The notes beneath the pieces were generated by a model. It saw nothing but the letters and a program-made list of their open reading frames with translations, did not search any database and was not told the DNA's origin. DNA of 64,000 bases from Bradyrhizobium altum (GTDB taxonomy: Bacteria > Pseudomonadota > Alphaproteobacteria > Rhizobiales > Xanthobacteraceae), in contig NZ_JACMYP010000001.1 in the NCBI RefSeq assembly GCF_020889705.1, positions 177,107-241,106 of the forward strand. The letters run 5' to 3'. The translations under genes were made by a program, and so were the position numbers. Shown piece after piece: positions 1-9,428 of the stretch. Each line of letters begins with the position of its first letter. Within the stretch, counting starts at the first letter, position 1.

Positions 1-864
1 GGCGACTGGCGCCACGGCGCCGACCTTGAACAGATCGAGGCCAGATTGTCTGCCGACAAGGCGCACAAGATCAAGGCCGTCTGCGTGGTCCATAACGAGA
101 CCTCGACCGCCTGCGTCACCTATCCGCGCGACGTCCGCAAGATCCTCGACACTTTGAAGCATCCGGCGCTCTTGATGGTCGACACCATCTCCGGCCTCGG
201 CTCGCTGGAATATGAGCATGACGCCTGGGGCATCGACGTCTCGATCGCCGGCTCCCAGAAGGGGCTGATGCTGCCGCCCGGCCTCGGCTTCAACGCCGTG
301 TCGGAGAAGGCGCTTGCCGTGGCCAAGGCCAATCCGGGGATGCGCTCCTATTGGGATTGGCAGGAGGTCATCAACATCAACAAGGCCGGCACCTGGCCGT
401 ATACGCCCGCGACCAACCTGCTGTTCGGCCTGCGGGAGGCCGTGAAGATGCTGGGGGAGGAGGGGCTGGACAACGTCTTCGCCCGCCACAAGCGCCACAG
501 CGAAGCGACGCGCGCCGCCATCAAGGTCTGGGGGCTGGAGACGCAGTGCCAGGAGCAGGGCGCGCATTCGCCGGCGCTGACCGCGGTGCGCGTGCCTGAC
601 GGCCACGACGCCGATCACTTCCGCAAGGTCGTGCTCGAGAATTTCGACATGTCGCTCGGCACCGGCCTCAACAAGGTCAAGGGTAAGGTGTTCCGGATCG
701 GGCATATCGGTCACTTCAACGACCTGATGCTGATGGGTACGCTGTCCGGCGTCGAGATGGGTCTTGATCTGGCCAAGGTGCCGCATCGCAGCGGCGGAGT
801 GCTGGCGGCGATGGACGTTCTGAAGGGGCGTGACGCCTTGCAGGCATCGAAAGCCGTTGCTTGA
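1..864 (+). CDS. Serine-glyoxylate aminotransferase-type enzyme (5' truncated)
   Basis: PLP-dependent class V aminotransferase of the serine-glyoxylate/alanine-glyoxylate group, which moves an amino group from serine to glyoxylate. The reading frame is open from base 1, so the true start lies outside the window. The 287 visible residues compare with about 390-400 for the family, so roughly the first quarter is missing. The PLP-binding lysine is in GSQKG at visible residue 87, after VDTISGLGS, whose aspartate normally pairs with the cofactor ring nitrogen. The C-terminal domain ends with the family motif FRIGHIGH. A crotonase gene follows after 46 bp, which could fit a serine-cycle or glyoxylate-related operon. 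Substrate preference within the family is inferred. Confidence 0.85.
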   Translation, partial: GDWRHGADLEQIEARLSADKAHKIKAVCVVHNETSTACVTYPRDVRKILDTLKHPALLMVDTISGLGSLEYEHDAWGIDVSIAGSQKGLMLPPGLGFNAVSEKALAVAKANPGMRSYWDWQEVININKAGTWPYTPATNLLFGLREAVKMLGEEGLDNVFARHKRHSEATRAAIKVWGLETQCQEQGAHSPALTAVRVPDGHDADHFRKVVLENFDMSLGTGLNKVKGKVFRIGHIGHFNDLMLMGTLSGVEMGLDLAKVPHRSGGVLAAMDVLKGRDALQASKAVA

Positions 865-910
865 GTAGGCCGGCCTGAAACCTTATCGCAAAGAACAGAA
901 AGAGCGAGAC

Positions 911-1708
911 ATGAACGCGCCTGTCGCACCGACCGAAGACCTGATCTACTCCGTCGCGGACGGGATCGCGCGCATCACCTTCAACCGGCCGCAGGCCCGC
1001 AACGCGCTGACCTTTGCGATGTATGAGCAGATGGCCTCGATCTGCGAGAACATCAATCAGGACCACTCCATCAAGGCGCTGATCCTGACCGGTGCGGGCG
1101 AGAAGGCGTTCGCCTCGGGCACCGACATCTCGCAGTTCCGGGCGTTCAAGACCGCGCAGGATGCGCTGGATTATGAGGCGCGGATCGACCGCGTGCTGGG
1201 TACGCTCGAACAGTGCCGTGTGCCCGTCATCGCGGCGATTGCCGGCGCGTGCACCGGCGGCGGCGCCGGCATCGCCGCATGCTGCGATATCCGCATCGGC
1301 ACCGAGGCGACCCGGATCGGCTTCCCGATCGCGCGCACGCTCGGCAACTGCCTCTCGATGTCCAACATCTCGCGGCTGGTCTCGTTGATCGGCCCGGCGC
1401 GGACCAAGGATCTGATCTTCAAGGCGCGCCTGGTCGAGGCGCCCGAAGCACTGGCGCTCGGGCTGTTGAACGAAGTCGTCCCCGACGTGGAAACCTTGCA
1501 GCGCCGCGCCACCGAGACCGCGCAGCTCGTCGCCGGCCATGCGCCGATCACGTTAGAGGTGACCAAGGAAGCGGTGCGCCGCATCCGCCGCACGCTGTCG
1601 CGCGACGAAGGCGAAGACCTGATCCTGCGCGCCTACATGAGCGAGGATTTCCGCGAGGGCATGGACGCCTTCCTCAATAAGCGGACGCCGAACTTCAAGG
1701 GCAAGTAA
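911..1708 (+). CDS. Enoyl-CoA hydratase/isomerase family protein (crotonase)
   Basis: A 265-residue crotonase-fold protein acting on an acyl-CoA. The oxyanion-hole segments are visible at about residues 67-73 (FASGTDI) and 114-121 (CTGGGAGI). Of the two glutamates used by classical enoyl-CoA hydratases, the first site (residue 120) is Gly and the second (residue 140, in GFPIARTLG) is Ile. By comparison with the family, this is therefore probably not a standard hydratase but another crotonase activity such as an isomerase, lyase or hydrolase. The ATG is preceded by AAAGAGCGAG, a usable ribosome site. It is probably cotranscribed with the upstream aminotransferase. The exact substrate cannot be read from the sequence. 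Confidence 0.85.
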   Translation: MNAPVAPTEDLIYSVADGIARITFNRPQARNALTFAMYEQMASICENINQDHSIKALILTGAGEKAFASGTDISQFRAFKTAQDALDYEARIDRVLGTLEQCRVPVIAAIAGACTGGGAGIAACCDIRIGTEATRIGFPIARTLGNCLSMSNISRLVSLIGPARTKDLIFKARLVEAPEALALGLLNEVVPDVETLQRRATETAQLVAGHAPITLEVTKEAVRRIRRTLSRDEGEDLILRAYMSEDFREGMDAFLNKRTPNFKGK

Positions 1709-1757
1709 AGTGGCGATTGCGGCGACTTAGGACCGCAGGCTGGCTGAACCGAGTTCT

Positions 1758-1868
1758 CCGTCGTCATTCCGGGGCGTGCGAAGCACGAGCCCGGAATCCA
1801 TTGGGCCGCATCACGTGTAGTCAAATGGATTCCGGGCTCTCGCTTCGCGAGCCCCGGAATGACGGAGG
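1758..1868. repeat. Palindromic intergenic repeat (genus-type dispersed element)
   Basis: An inverted repeat of about 110 bp. The outer arms GTCATTCCGGGGC (1763-1775) and GCCCCGGAATGAC (1851-1863) are perfect complements. A nested pair of arms around GGAATCCATT and AATGGATTCC flanks the centre. I recognise this as a dispersed palindrome common between genes in Bradyrhizobium. It lies 50 bp after the crotonase stop and would form a long transcript hairpin, so it may stabilise or end the mRNA. It has no coding potential. Confidence 0.8.
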
Positions 1869-1959
1869 ACTGAGCGGGCGCGCCCCCTACATCTGAGTTG
1901 CCCGACGGCGCAAGCCCCCTTTGCAAAAATATTTCGGTTTATCGTAACGGAAACTCAGT

Positions 1960-2395
1960 GTATGGTTGCCCTGTCTCACCCGACCGAGGGGCGGGTCGCG
2001 ATCGTCACGAAACGCGGTGTGGGATGCGGTGGACGCTGATGGCGCAACTGACGAGTGCGCATGAGGCGGACGGCGAAGTCGTGTGGTCCTGACGCCCTAG
2101 CGGCAGGTGTCCTCTCGCAAGATGCAACGCGTGTTGCGAGGGCGGTGACAAGCAAGCCCAGTCTCACCGGGGAGAGCACGAAGTAAGCCGTAACCCATCG
2201 CGCAGGGAAAGCCGGAGTTCCCGGTTACACCTGTGGTCCTACCTCCCGTGCTTCCTGTTGCACGGGACCCATGGGTGCGATCGGCACCCGGCTTTCCCTG
2301 CGCCCTCTGTTCGAGAGAGGGCGGAACGAGAAGCAAGGCTCGGGCAAATCATGTCGCGAGAAGGCATATGCGCGACTCGCAGATCGCTCCACAAA
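1960..2395. repeat. Non-coding dispersed repeat block
   Basis: Most of the 1 kb gap between the crotonase and tctC is this block. It resembles a repeated non-coding sequence of Bradyrhizobium genomes, as recalled. Recognisable parts are GTGGTCCTGACGCC near 2081, CTCACCGGGGAGAGCACGAA near 2163, and a section from about 2240 with mirrored GCACGGGACCC and GGGTGCGATCGGCACCC segments. Short reading frames here are not convincing genes. Its role is unknown; it may be a decayed mobile repeat. Confidence 0.6.
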
Positions 2396-2400
2396 TTCGG

Positions 2401-2534
2401 TGTCGTCCCGGGCAAGCGAAGCGCGACCCGGGACCCATTACCACCGAACGTCATTGTTGCATAGCGCTGGAGCCACAACTCGCTTCAACAACGAACGCCT
2501 GTGGTTATGGGTCCCTGCTTTCGCAGGGACGACA
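2401..2534. repeat. Second palindromic intergenic repeat
   Basis: A 134-bp element bounded by the perfectly complementary arms TGTCGTCCC (2401-2409) and GGGACGACA (2526-2534). GGGACCCATTACCAC and GTGGTTATGGGTCCC form further arms inside. It has the same style as the 1758-1868 palindrome but a different sequence. It is probably another dispersed intergenic element rather than a gene. Confidence 0.75.
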
Positions 2535-2711
2535 GCGAACAAGCGGCGCGCCTTTGGCCCCTAACAGAAAATGATGCCGCTACCTCATTCCAAAGTCATA
2601 GGTCATGCGGCAGTTCGGCGGCTTGAACTCACCTGCATTCTCGGCACAATGACACGAACCCGCCACCTCGACGGTTTTGCGAAGCCGAACAAATAGATAA
2701 GGAAGAAACAC

Positions 2712-3698
2712 GTGGGACTGATTGTGAAAACCACGGCGGCCATCGCGGCGCTGCTGCTGAGCGCGCCGGCGTTCGCCGGCTGGGAGCCGAGCAAGCCGGT
2801 CGAGATCGTGGTTGCGGCGGGCGCCGGCGGTGCCTCCGACCAGATGGCGCGCATGATGCAGGCGGCGATCCAGAAGAACAATCTGATGAAGCAGCCGGTG
2901 GTGGTGTCGCTGAAGGGCGGCGCGTCGGGTGCGGAAGCGCTGATGTACATGAAGTCCAGCGAGGGCGATCCCAACAAGGTGCTGATCGCCTATTCGCTGA
3001 TCTACATGCTGCCGCTCTCGGCCAAGATTCCCTTCAACTGGCGCGACCTGACGCCGGTGTCGGTGATCGCGCTCGACCAGTTCGTGTTGTGGGACAATGC
3101 GTCGGGCCCCAAGACCGTCAAGGACTTCATTGCGGCCGCGAAGGCGGCGAGCGCGCCGTTCAAGATGGGCGGCACGGGCTCCAAGCGCGAAGATCACGTG
3201 CTGACCGTCTTCATGGAGCAGAAGACCGGCGCAAAATTCTCCTACCTGCCGTACAAGTCCGGCGGCGAGGCCGCGACCCAGCTGGTCGGCGGCCATACCG
3301 AATCCAACGTCAACAATCCGAGCGAGAACCTCGAGGTCTGGCGCGCCGGACAGGTTCGCGCGCTCTGCGTGTTCGACAAGGAGCGGATCTCCTACAAGAC
3401 CAAGGTGACCGACACGCAATCCTGGAACGATATCCCGACCTGCAAGGAAGAGGGGCTGGACGTGCAGTATCTGATGCTGCGCGCGATGTTCCTGCCGGGC
3501 AAGGTCACGCAGGAGCAGCAGGCATTCTATGCCGACCTGTTCCAGAAGGTGACGCAGACGGCGGAATACAAGGACTATATGGAGAAGCAGGCCTTGAAGC
3601 CGATCTTCCTCACCGGCAAGGATATGGTCGAGTTCCTCGAGGATGACGACAAGCTCAATGCCTCGCTGATGAACGCGGCAGGCTTTGTCGCGAAATAG
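2712..3698 (+). CDS. Tripartite tricarboxylate transporter substrate-binding protein (Bug/TctC family)
   Basis: Periplasmic binding protein of a TTT-type uptake system for a carboxylate. It has 328 residues, usual for the family. The N-terminus is a signal peptide: a short positive start, a hydrophobic stretch TAAIAALLLSAPAFA, then cleavage near residue 23 before GWEP. The mature protein begins with the family-typical ligand-site segment VVAAGAGGASDQMAR. The GTG start is chosen because AAGGAAG lies about 7 bases upstream and this gives a complete signal peptide. The matching membrane subunits are at 5897-6439 and 6462-7973, separated from this gene by mtnP and mtnA. The ligand is not identifiable. 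Confidence 0.85.
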   Translation: MGLIVKTTAAIAALLLSAPAFAGWEPSKPVEIVVAAGAGGASDQMARMMQAAIQKNNLMKQPVVVSLKGGASGAEALMYMKSSEGDPNKVLIAYSLIYMLPLSAKIPFNWRDLTPVSVIALDQFVLWDNASGPKTVKDFIAAAKAASAPFKMGGTGSKREDHVLTVFMEQKTGAKFSYLPYKSGGEAATQLVGGHTESNVNNPSENLEVWRAGQVRALCVFDKERISYKTKVTDTQSWNDIPTCKEEGLDVQYLMLRAMFLPGKVTQEQQAFYADLFQKVTQTAEYKDYMEKQALKPIFLTGKDMVEFLEDDDKLNASLMNAAGFVAK

Positions 3699-3848
3699 CG
3701 GTCGCGGTTTGCTTACCTTCGGGCCGGAATTGGCTTGCAAGCGGCAGCGGCGCAGTGATTATTGCGCCGCAGTATGGCCGAACGTCCGGCGAGCCCCATC
3801 GGGCTGGGTCACCCCTCCGTCGCCGTTGCGGGACCGTGAGGAGCGATC

Positions 3849-4724
3849 ATGACCAAAGCCGTTCTCGGCATCATCGGCGGATCCGGCATCTACGATCTGC
3901 CGGGCCTGGAAAGCGTCCGCGAGGAAGCCATCGCGAGCCCGTGGGGCGAGCCGTCGGCGCCGCTGCGCCGCGGCGAGATGGCGGGATTGCCGATCGTGTT
4001 CCTGCCGCGACACGGCCAGGGACACGCGCTGTCGCCGTCCGACATCAACTATCGCGCCAATATCGATGTGCTGAAGCGGGCAGGGGTCACCGATCTGGTG
4101 GCGCTGTCGGCGTGCGGCTCCTTCAAGGAAGAGCTGCCGCCGGGCACCTTTGTGCTGGTCGACCAGTTCGTCGATCGCACCCACAAGCGCGAGAGCTCGT
4201 TCTTCGGCAAGGGCTGCGTCGCGCATGTCTCGATGGCGCATCCGGTGTCGCCGCTGCTGGTGAAGCATCTCGCCGCCGCTGCCGAGGCCGAGCGCATCGC
4301 GTTCGCGCGCGGCGGCACCTATCTCTGCATGGAGGGGCCGCAATTCTCCTCGCTCGCCGAAAGCCTGACCTACAAGGCGCAGGGCTATTCGGTGATCGGC
4401 ATGACCAACATGCCGGAAGCCAAGCTCGCCCGCGAGGCCGAGATCTGCTACGCCAGCGTGGCGATGGTCACCGACTTCGACTGCTGGCATCCAGCCCATG
4501 ATGCCGTGACGGTGCAGGATATCATCCGCGTGCTGAATTCGAACGCCGAGAAGGCCAAGGCGCTGGTCGCGCGTCTGGCGCGGGATTTTCCGCGCGAGCA
4601 CGAGCCGTGTCCGATCCGTTCGGATCGCGCGCTGGACACCGCGCTGATCACCGCGCCCACCGCGCGTGATCCGCAGCTGCTTGCGAAGCTCGATGCCGTT
4701 GCTGGAAGGGTGCTACGCGCATGA
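3849..4724 (+). CDS. mtnP: S-methyl-5'-thioadenosine phosphorylase
   Basis: Cytosolic enzyme splitting 5'-methylthioadenosine with phosphate into adenine and 5-methylthioribose 1-phosphate, the first step of methionine salvage. At 291 residues it fits the PNP/MTAP family. Key features are the N-terminal phosphate loop [14 protein letters not shown], the substrate segment [24 protein letters not shown] and TDFDCWH, whose aspartates are characteristic of MTAP. GAGGAGC lies directly upstream of the ATG. It overlaps the next gene by ATGA, implying coupled translation with mtnA, which uses its product. Confidence 0.95.
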   Translation: MTKAVLGIIGGSGIYDLPGLESVREEAIASPWGEPSAPLRRGEMAGLPIVFLPRHGQGHALSPSDINYRANIDVLKRAGVTDLVALSACGSFKEELPPGTFVLVDQFVDRTHKRESSFFGKGCVAHVSMAHPVSPLLVKHLAAAAEAERIAFARGGTYLCMEGPQFSSLAESLTYKAQGYSVIGMTNMPEAKLAREAEICYASVAMVTDFDCWHPAHDAVTVQDIIRVLNSNAEKAKALVARLARDFPREHEPCPIRSDRALDTALITAPTARDPQLLAKLDAVAGRVLRA

Positions 4725-5824
4725 AAGTCGACGGACGCCATTTTCGCAGCATTTGGCTCGAGCCTGACGGCTGGTCTGTCGGCGCGATCGATCAGCGTCG
4801 GCTGCCGCATGAGTTCATTGTTGCGAGGATCACGAGCGCGGATGACGCCGGCGAGGCCATCAGCTCGATGCTGGTGCGCGGCGCGCCGCTGATCGGCGCG
4901 ACCGCCGCCTACGGCATGGCGCTTGCGATGCGCGCCGATTCCTCCGATGCGGCGCTCGACCGGGCCGGCAAGATGCTGGCTGCGACCCGGCCGACCGCGA
5001 TCAATCTGAAGTGGGCGATCGACGAGATGCAACGCGCGCTCGCGCCGCTCGCCGCGTCGACCCGGGCGGAAGCTGCCTATGCGCGCGCCCGCGAGATCGC
5101 CGATGAGGACGTCGAGATCAACCGCGAGATCGGCCGCCACGGGCTCGGCCTGATCGAAAAAATCGCCGCGACCAAGAAGCCGGGCGAGCCGGTGAACGTG
5201 CTGACGCATTGCAATGCCGGCTGGCTTGCAACTGTCGATTGGGGAACGGCGACGTCACCGATCTACCAGGCGCATGATCGCGGCATTGCGATCCATGTCT
5301 GGGTCGACGAGACGCGTCCGCGCAATCAGGGCGCTTCGCTCACCGCGTGGGAACTCGGTCATCACGGTGTGCCGCACACCGTGATTCCCGACAACACCGG
5401 CGGCCATCTGATGCAGCACCGCATGGTCGACCTTGCGATCGTCGGGACCGACCGCGTCGCCGCCAATGGCGACGTCTGCAACAAGATCGGGACCTATCTG
5501 AAAGCGCTCGCCGCGCATGACAACGACGTGCCGTTCTACGTTGCGCTGCCGTCGCCGACCATCGACTTTAGTATCGACGATGGCGTCAGGCAGATTCCGA
5601 TCGAGCAGCGCGCTGCCAGCGAGGTGACGCACCTCACCGGGCGCACGGCGGACGGACGGATCGAGACCGTGCGCGTGGTTCCGGACGGCTCTTCCGTCGC
5701 CAATTTCGGCTTCGACGTCACGCCGGCGCGGCTGGTGACGGGATTGATCACCGAGCGCGGTGTGCTCGGCGCTGACCGTGCTGCGCTTGCGAGCGCCTTT
5801 CCCGAACGTTCCGGTGTTAGCTGA
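4721..5824 (+). CDS. mtnA: S-methyl-5-thioribose-1-phosphate isomerase
   Basis: Converts 5-methylthioribose 1-phosphate to 5-methylthioribulose 1-phosphate, directly after MtnP. The 367-residue length is normal. The RGAPLIG segment near residue 48, the catalytic cysteine in [10 protein letters not shown], and the catalytic aspartate in [10 protein letters not shown] followed by KIGTY are all present. The start overlaps the mtnP stop by 4 bp (ATGA). No later salvage gene (mtnB, C, D, E or W) is in the window, so the fate of the product depends on genes elsewhere or on a shunt. Confidence 0.95.
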   Translation: MKVDGRHFRSIWLEPDGWSVGAIDQRRLPHEFIVARITSADDAGEAISSMLVRGAPLIGATAAYGMALAMRADSSDAALDRAGKMLAATRPTAINLKWAIDEMQRALAPLAASTRAEAAYARAREIADEDVEINREIGRHGLGLIEKIAATKKPGEPVNVLTHCNAGWLATVDWGTATSPIYQAHDRGIAIHVWVDETRPRNQGASLTAWELGHHGVPHTVIPDNTGGHLMQHRMVDLAIVGTDRVAANGDVCNKIGTYLKALAAHDNDVPFYVALPSPTIDFSIDDGVRQIPIEQRAASEVTHLTGRTADGRIETVRVVPDGSSVANFGFDVTPARLVTGLITERGVLGADRAALASAFPERSGVS

Positions 5825-5896
5825 AGGCTGCATTGACGGTGATTGGATCAGCACGCTATCCCAATCGTTGCCCTCGCAACCCAGACCGTCCAGTCC

Positions 5897-6439
5897 ATGT
5901 CCAATACCGAACTTGAGATCGTCGTCGACGATCCGACCGCGCCTGAAGAGAATTCGCCCGCCGTCGTCAGCACCGGCGTCGTCGACGTCGTCGTCTCGCT
6001 GCTGCTGCTCGCGCTCGCATTGGTGCTCGGCTGGGACAATTGGCGCACCGGCGCATCGTGGGATTCGACCGGGCCGCAGCCCGGCTATTTTCCGTTCTAT
6101 CTCTCGGTGATTCTCGGCGCCGTCAGCCTCTATGGTCTGGGCGCCGCCTTCGCCTCGCGCCGGGAAGCTGCCGAGACCTTTGTTACTCGCGCCCAGTTTC
6201 GCCGGGTGATGGCGGTGTTCGTGCCGACATTCCTGTTCTGCCTCGCCACCCAATATCTCGGCCTCTATGTTGCGAGCTTTCTCTTGATCGCGGGCTTCAT
6301 GCGCCTCGTCGGCAAGATCGCGCTATGGAAGTCGCTGCTCACCGCCTTCGTCTTCACCGCCGCGATGTTCGTGACCTTCGACATCGCATTCGACGTCATC
6401 ATGCCGAAGGGCCCGCTCGAAGCGGCTCTCGGCCGCTAG
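5897..6439 (+). CDS. Tripartite tricarboxylate transporter small membrane subunit (TctB family)
   Basis: Small inner-membrane subunit of a TTT transporter. From ATG 5897 the protein is about 180 residues. A TTG at 5843 would add 18 residues with no clear ribosome site, so the ATG is preferred. Four hydrophobic segments are visible: DVVVSLLLLALALVLGW, YFPFYLSVILGAVSLYGLG, a pair around AVFVPTFLFCLATQYLGLYVA, and a C-terminal stretch ending near MFVTFDIAF. This matches the usual TctB pattern. The tctA-like gene follows after 22 bp. Confidence 0.85.
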   Translation: MSNTELEIVVDDPTAPEENSPAVVSTGVVDVVVSLLLLALALVLGWDNWRTGASWDSTGPQPGYFPFYLSVILGAVSLYGLGAAFASRREAAETFVTRAQFRRVMAVFVPTFLFCLATQYLGLYVASFLLIAGFMRLVGKIALWKSLLTAFVFTAAMFVTFDIAFDVIMPKGPLEAALGR

Positions 6440-6461
6440 CTAGCCGACAGGATTTCGAACC

Positions 6462-7973
6462 ATGGAAGCCTTCGGTCTCCTGCTGCACGGCTTCGCCGTC
6501 CTGCTGACGTGGAAGACGCTGCTGTTGATGATGGTCGGCCTCGTGCTCGGCATCTTCGTCGGCGTGCTGCCCGGGCTTGGCGGTCCGAACGGCGTCGCGA
6601 TCCTGCTGCCGCTGACCTTCACGATGGATCCGACGTCCGCCATCGTGATGCTGTCCTGTATCTATTGGGGTGCACTGTTCGGCGGCGCCATCACCTCGAT
6701 CCTGTTCAACATCCCCGGCGAAGCCTGGTCGGTCGCGACCACGTTCGACGGCTATCCGATGGCGCAGCAGGGCAGGGCGGCCGAAGCGCTGACCGCCGCG
6801 TTCACCTCGTCCTTCATCGGCTCGCTGGTCGCGGTGCTGCTGATCACCTTCCTGGCGCCGATGATCTCGTCGTTCGCGCTGAAGTTCGGCCCGCCGGAAT
6901 TCTTCGCCGTCTATCTGCTGACGTTCTGCTCGTTCGTAGGCCTCGGCCGCGAAGCCAAGCACAAGACCGTGATCTCGATGTCGCTCGGGCTGCTGCTTGC
7001 CGGCGTCGGCATGGATACGGTGTCCGGGCAGCTGCGCATGACGTTTGGCTCCGCCGAGCTGCTGCGCGGCATCAACTTCCTCGTCGCTGTCATCGGCCTG
7101 TTCGGCATCAGCGAGATCCTGCTCACGATGGAGGAGCGCCTGGCGCTGCGTGGGCACGCCGCCAGTATCAGCCTGCGCGTCGTGCTCTCGGTGTGGAAGG
7201 ACCTGCCGAAATACTGGGTGACGCTGTTGCGTTCGTCCGTGATCGGCTGCTGGCTCGGGATCACGCCGGGCGGTGCGATCGCGGCGTCCTTCATGGGCTA
7301 CAATCTCGCCAAGCGTTTCGCCAAGGATCAGGAAAGCTTTGGCAAGGGCCGTATCGAGGGCGTGTTCGCGCCGGAGACCGCCGCCCACGCCTCGGGCACG
7401 GCGGCGTTGTTGCCGATGCTCGCGCTCGGCATTCCCGGTTCGGGTACCGCGGCGATCCTGCTTGGCGGCCTGATGGTGTGGGGCCTCAACCCCGGGCCGC
7501 TGCTGTTCGTCGAGCACAAGGATTTCGTCTGGGGCCTGATCGCCTCGATGTATCTTGGCAACGTCGTGGGCCTGGTGCTGGTGCTGACCACCGTGCCGAT
7601 CTTCGCCTCGATCCTGCGGGTGCCGTTCGCGGCTGTCGCGCCGATGATCGTGGTGTCCTGCGTGATCGGCGCCTATGCGATCCAGAATGCGATGTTCGAT
7701 ATCTGGCTGATGCTGGGCTTCGGCGTCGTCGGCTACGTCTTCAAGAAGATCGGCATCCCGCTTGCGCCATTCACGCTCGCATTGGTGCTCGGCAGCCGCG
7801 CCGAGGACGCGTTCCGGCTCTCGATGATCGGCTCCGGCGGCGACATGAAGGTGTTCTGGTCGAACGGCCTGGTCGGCACCATCACGACATTGGCGATCGT
7901 GCTGCTGTTCTGGCCGGTGATCGATCGGGGCTTTGCCGGCGTCGCGCGTCTGGTGCGGCCGGCAAAGGCGTGA
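6462..7973 (+). CDS. Tripartite tricarboxylate transporter large membrane subunit (TctA family)
   Basis: Large permease subunit of the TTT uptake system, 503 residues with about 11-12 hydrophobic segments. The family signature GVLPGLGGPNGVAILLPLTF lies at about residues 37-56. A related motif in the second half (GITPGGAIAASFMGYNLAK, then ASGTAALLPMLALGIPGSGT) reflects the internal duplication of TctA. With the TctC-like protein (2712) and TctB-like protein (5897) it would form a complete transporter. It ends 4 bp before the stop of the opposite-strand CoA-transferase. Confidence 0.92.
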   Translation: MEAFGLLLHGFAVLLTWKTLLLMMVGLVLGIFVGVLPGLGGPNGVAILLPLTFTMDPTSAIVMLSCIYWGALFGGAITSILFNIPGEAWSVATTFDGYPMAQQGRAAEALTAAFTSSFIGSLVAVLLITFLAPMISSFALKFGPPEFFAVYLLTFCSFVGLGREAKHKTVISMSLGLLLAGVGMDTVSGQLRMTFGSAELLRGINFLVAVIGLFGISEILLTMEERLALRGHAASISLRVVLSVWKDLPKYWVTLLRSSVIGCWLGITPGGAIAASFMGYNLAKRFAKDQESFGKGRIEGVFAPETAAHASGTAALLPMLALGIPGSGTAAILLGGLMVWGLNPGPLLFVEHKDFVWGLIASMYLGNVVGLVLVLTTVPIFASILRVPFAAVAPMIVVSCVIGAYAIQNAMFDIWLMLGFGVVGYVFKKIGIPLAPFTLALVLGSRAEDAFRLSMIGSGGDMKVFWSNGLVGTITTLAIVLLFWPVIDRGFAGVARLVRPAKA

Positions 7974-7977
7974 AGCG

Positions 7978-9171
7978 TCAGACGACCTTGCGCTGCCTGA
8001 GCTCGGCGATCTCGTCCTTGCCGAAGCCGAACTCGGCCAGCACTTCCTCGGTCTGCTCGCCGAACTCCGGCGGGCGCGCCGCCATCTTGCTCGGTGTCCG
8101 CGACAGCGTGACGGGCTGGCTGACCAGCTGGATCTGCCGGTTCTCGTCATTGGGGACGTGCTGGGCCATGCCGAGGTGCTTGACCTGGGCGTCCTCGAAC
8201 ATCTGGTCGATCGAGTAGATCGGCCCGCATGGCACGCCGGCGGCGTTCAGCTCCTGCACCCAGGTCTCGGTCGACTTCTTTTCTGTCAGCGCGTTGATTC
8301 GTGCATTCAGCGCGTCGCGGTTCTTCGAGCGCGCCGGTGCGGTCGCGTAGTCGGGGTCGGTGACCAGATCGGGCGCGCCGATCGCCTGGGCGCAGCGCTC
8401 CCAGATCCGCCCGCCTGTCGTGGCGATGTTGATGTAGCCGTCGGTGGTCTTGAACACACCGGTCGGGATCGAGGTCGGATGGTTGTTGCCGGCCTGCTTG
8501 GCGACTTCCTTTTCCATCAGCCAGCGCGCCGCCTGGAAATCCAGCATGAAGATCTGCGCCTGCAGCAGCGAGGTCTGCACCCATTGGCCTTCGCCGGACA
8601 CGTCGCGTTCCAGCAGCGCGGTGAGGATGCCGATCGCGCAGAACAGCCCCGCGGTGAGGTCGGCCACGGGAATGCCGACCCGCATCGGGCCGGCGCCGGG
8701 CGCGCCGGTCACCGACATCAGGCCGCCCATGCCCTGCGCGATCTGATCGAAGCCCGGCCGCTTGTGATAGGGCCCGTCCTGGCCGAACCCGGAGATGCTG
8801 CCGTAGACGATCCGCGGATTGATCTTGCGCACGCTCTCGTAGTCGATGCCGAGCTTGGCCTTCACGTCCGGCCGGAAGTTCTCGACGATGACGTCGGCCT
8901 GCTCGGCGAGGCGCTTGAACACTTCGAGCCCCTTGGGGTCTTTCAGGTTCAGCGTCATGGCGCGCTTGTTGCGATGCAGGTTCTGGAAGTCCGACCCGCC
9001 GCGGGGGCCGCCCGGCTGCTCGCCGCCGCCGTCTTCCAGCAGCGCGTCGATCTTGATGACGTTGGCACCCCAATCGGCGAGCTGGCGCACGCAGGTCGGC
9101 CCCGACCGGACCCGGGTCAAATCCAGCACGGTGAACCGGGACAGGGCTTGGGATGCGCGGGGAAAGGGCAT
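7978..9171 (-). CDS. CaiB/BaiF family (family III) CoA-transferase
   Basis: Transfers CoA between carboxylic acids. It has 397 residues, standard for family III. Visible family features are FTVLDLTRVRSGP at the N-terminus, the nucleotide-loop region HRNKRAMTLNLK, VIVENFRPDV, and the catalytic aspartate at residue 142 in GFDQIAQG. The C-terminal PVTLSRTP and the closing GFGKDEIAEL are also typical. AGAGGTG precedes the ATG on the reverse strand. It converges on tctA with a 4-bp gap. A role in activating the acid imported by the TTT system is a reasonable inference but unproven. Confidence 0.9.
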   Translation of the reverse strand: MPFPRASQALSRFTVLDLTRVRSGPTCVRQLADWGANVIKIDALLEDGGGEQPGGPRGGSDFQNLHRNKRAMTLNLKDPKGLEVFKRLAEQADVIVENFRPDVKAKLGIDYESVRKINPRIVYGSISGFGQDGPYHKRPGFDQIAQGMGGLMSVTGAPGAGPMRVGIPVADLTAGLFCAIGILTALLERDVSGEGQWVQTSLLQAQIFMLDFQAARWLMEKEVAKQAGNNHPTSIPTGVFKTTDGYINIATTGGRIWERCAQAIGAPDLVTDPDYATAPARSKNRDALNARINALTEKKSTETWVQELNAAGVPCGPIYSIDQMFEDAQVKHLGMAQHVPNDENRQIQLVSQPVTLSRTPSKMAARPPEFGEQTEEVLAEFGFGKDEIAELRQRKVV

Positions 9172-9428
9172 TGAGACACCTCTTGTTTGGCGGGCCGCTC
9201 TGGGGCTACTGCCTATCTGCCATAGACAATTTGGCTGACCTTTCCAACTGTTACCCGGACAACAAACCGGGCTGGAAGCAAACAGGCATGGTTCCGTGGA
9301 GATCGGCCTCCGCCTCGGCTGTCGTTCAGGTTTCCCCGCACCTGCTTACAGGCCCCGCCATCCGCCAACCCTCGACAATCACTGCGCCGGCTGCTAGCCC
9401 GTCGCCATCCGAGTGAGTTTTTGCCCTT

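Noticed and set aside
2233..2574. Short overlapping frames in the 1 kb gap before tctC
   Set aside because: They fall within recognised dispersed repeats, in several frames and both strands, so coding is unlikely.
6399..8150. A 583-residue open frame on the reverse strand opposite tctA
   Set aside because: It lies entirely over the well-supported TctB/TctA genes and encodes a low-complexity Arg/Asp/Gln/His-rich product, a normal by-product of GC-rich third positions.
7933..9174. A forward frame of 413 residues opposite the CoA-transferase
   Set aside because: The reverse-strand CoA-transferase is intact with a catalytic Asp and ribosome site; the forward product is repetitive and unlike any protein family.
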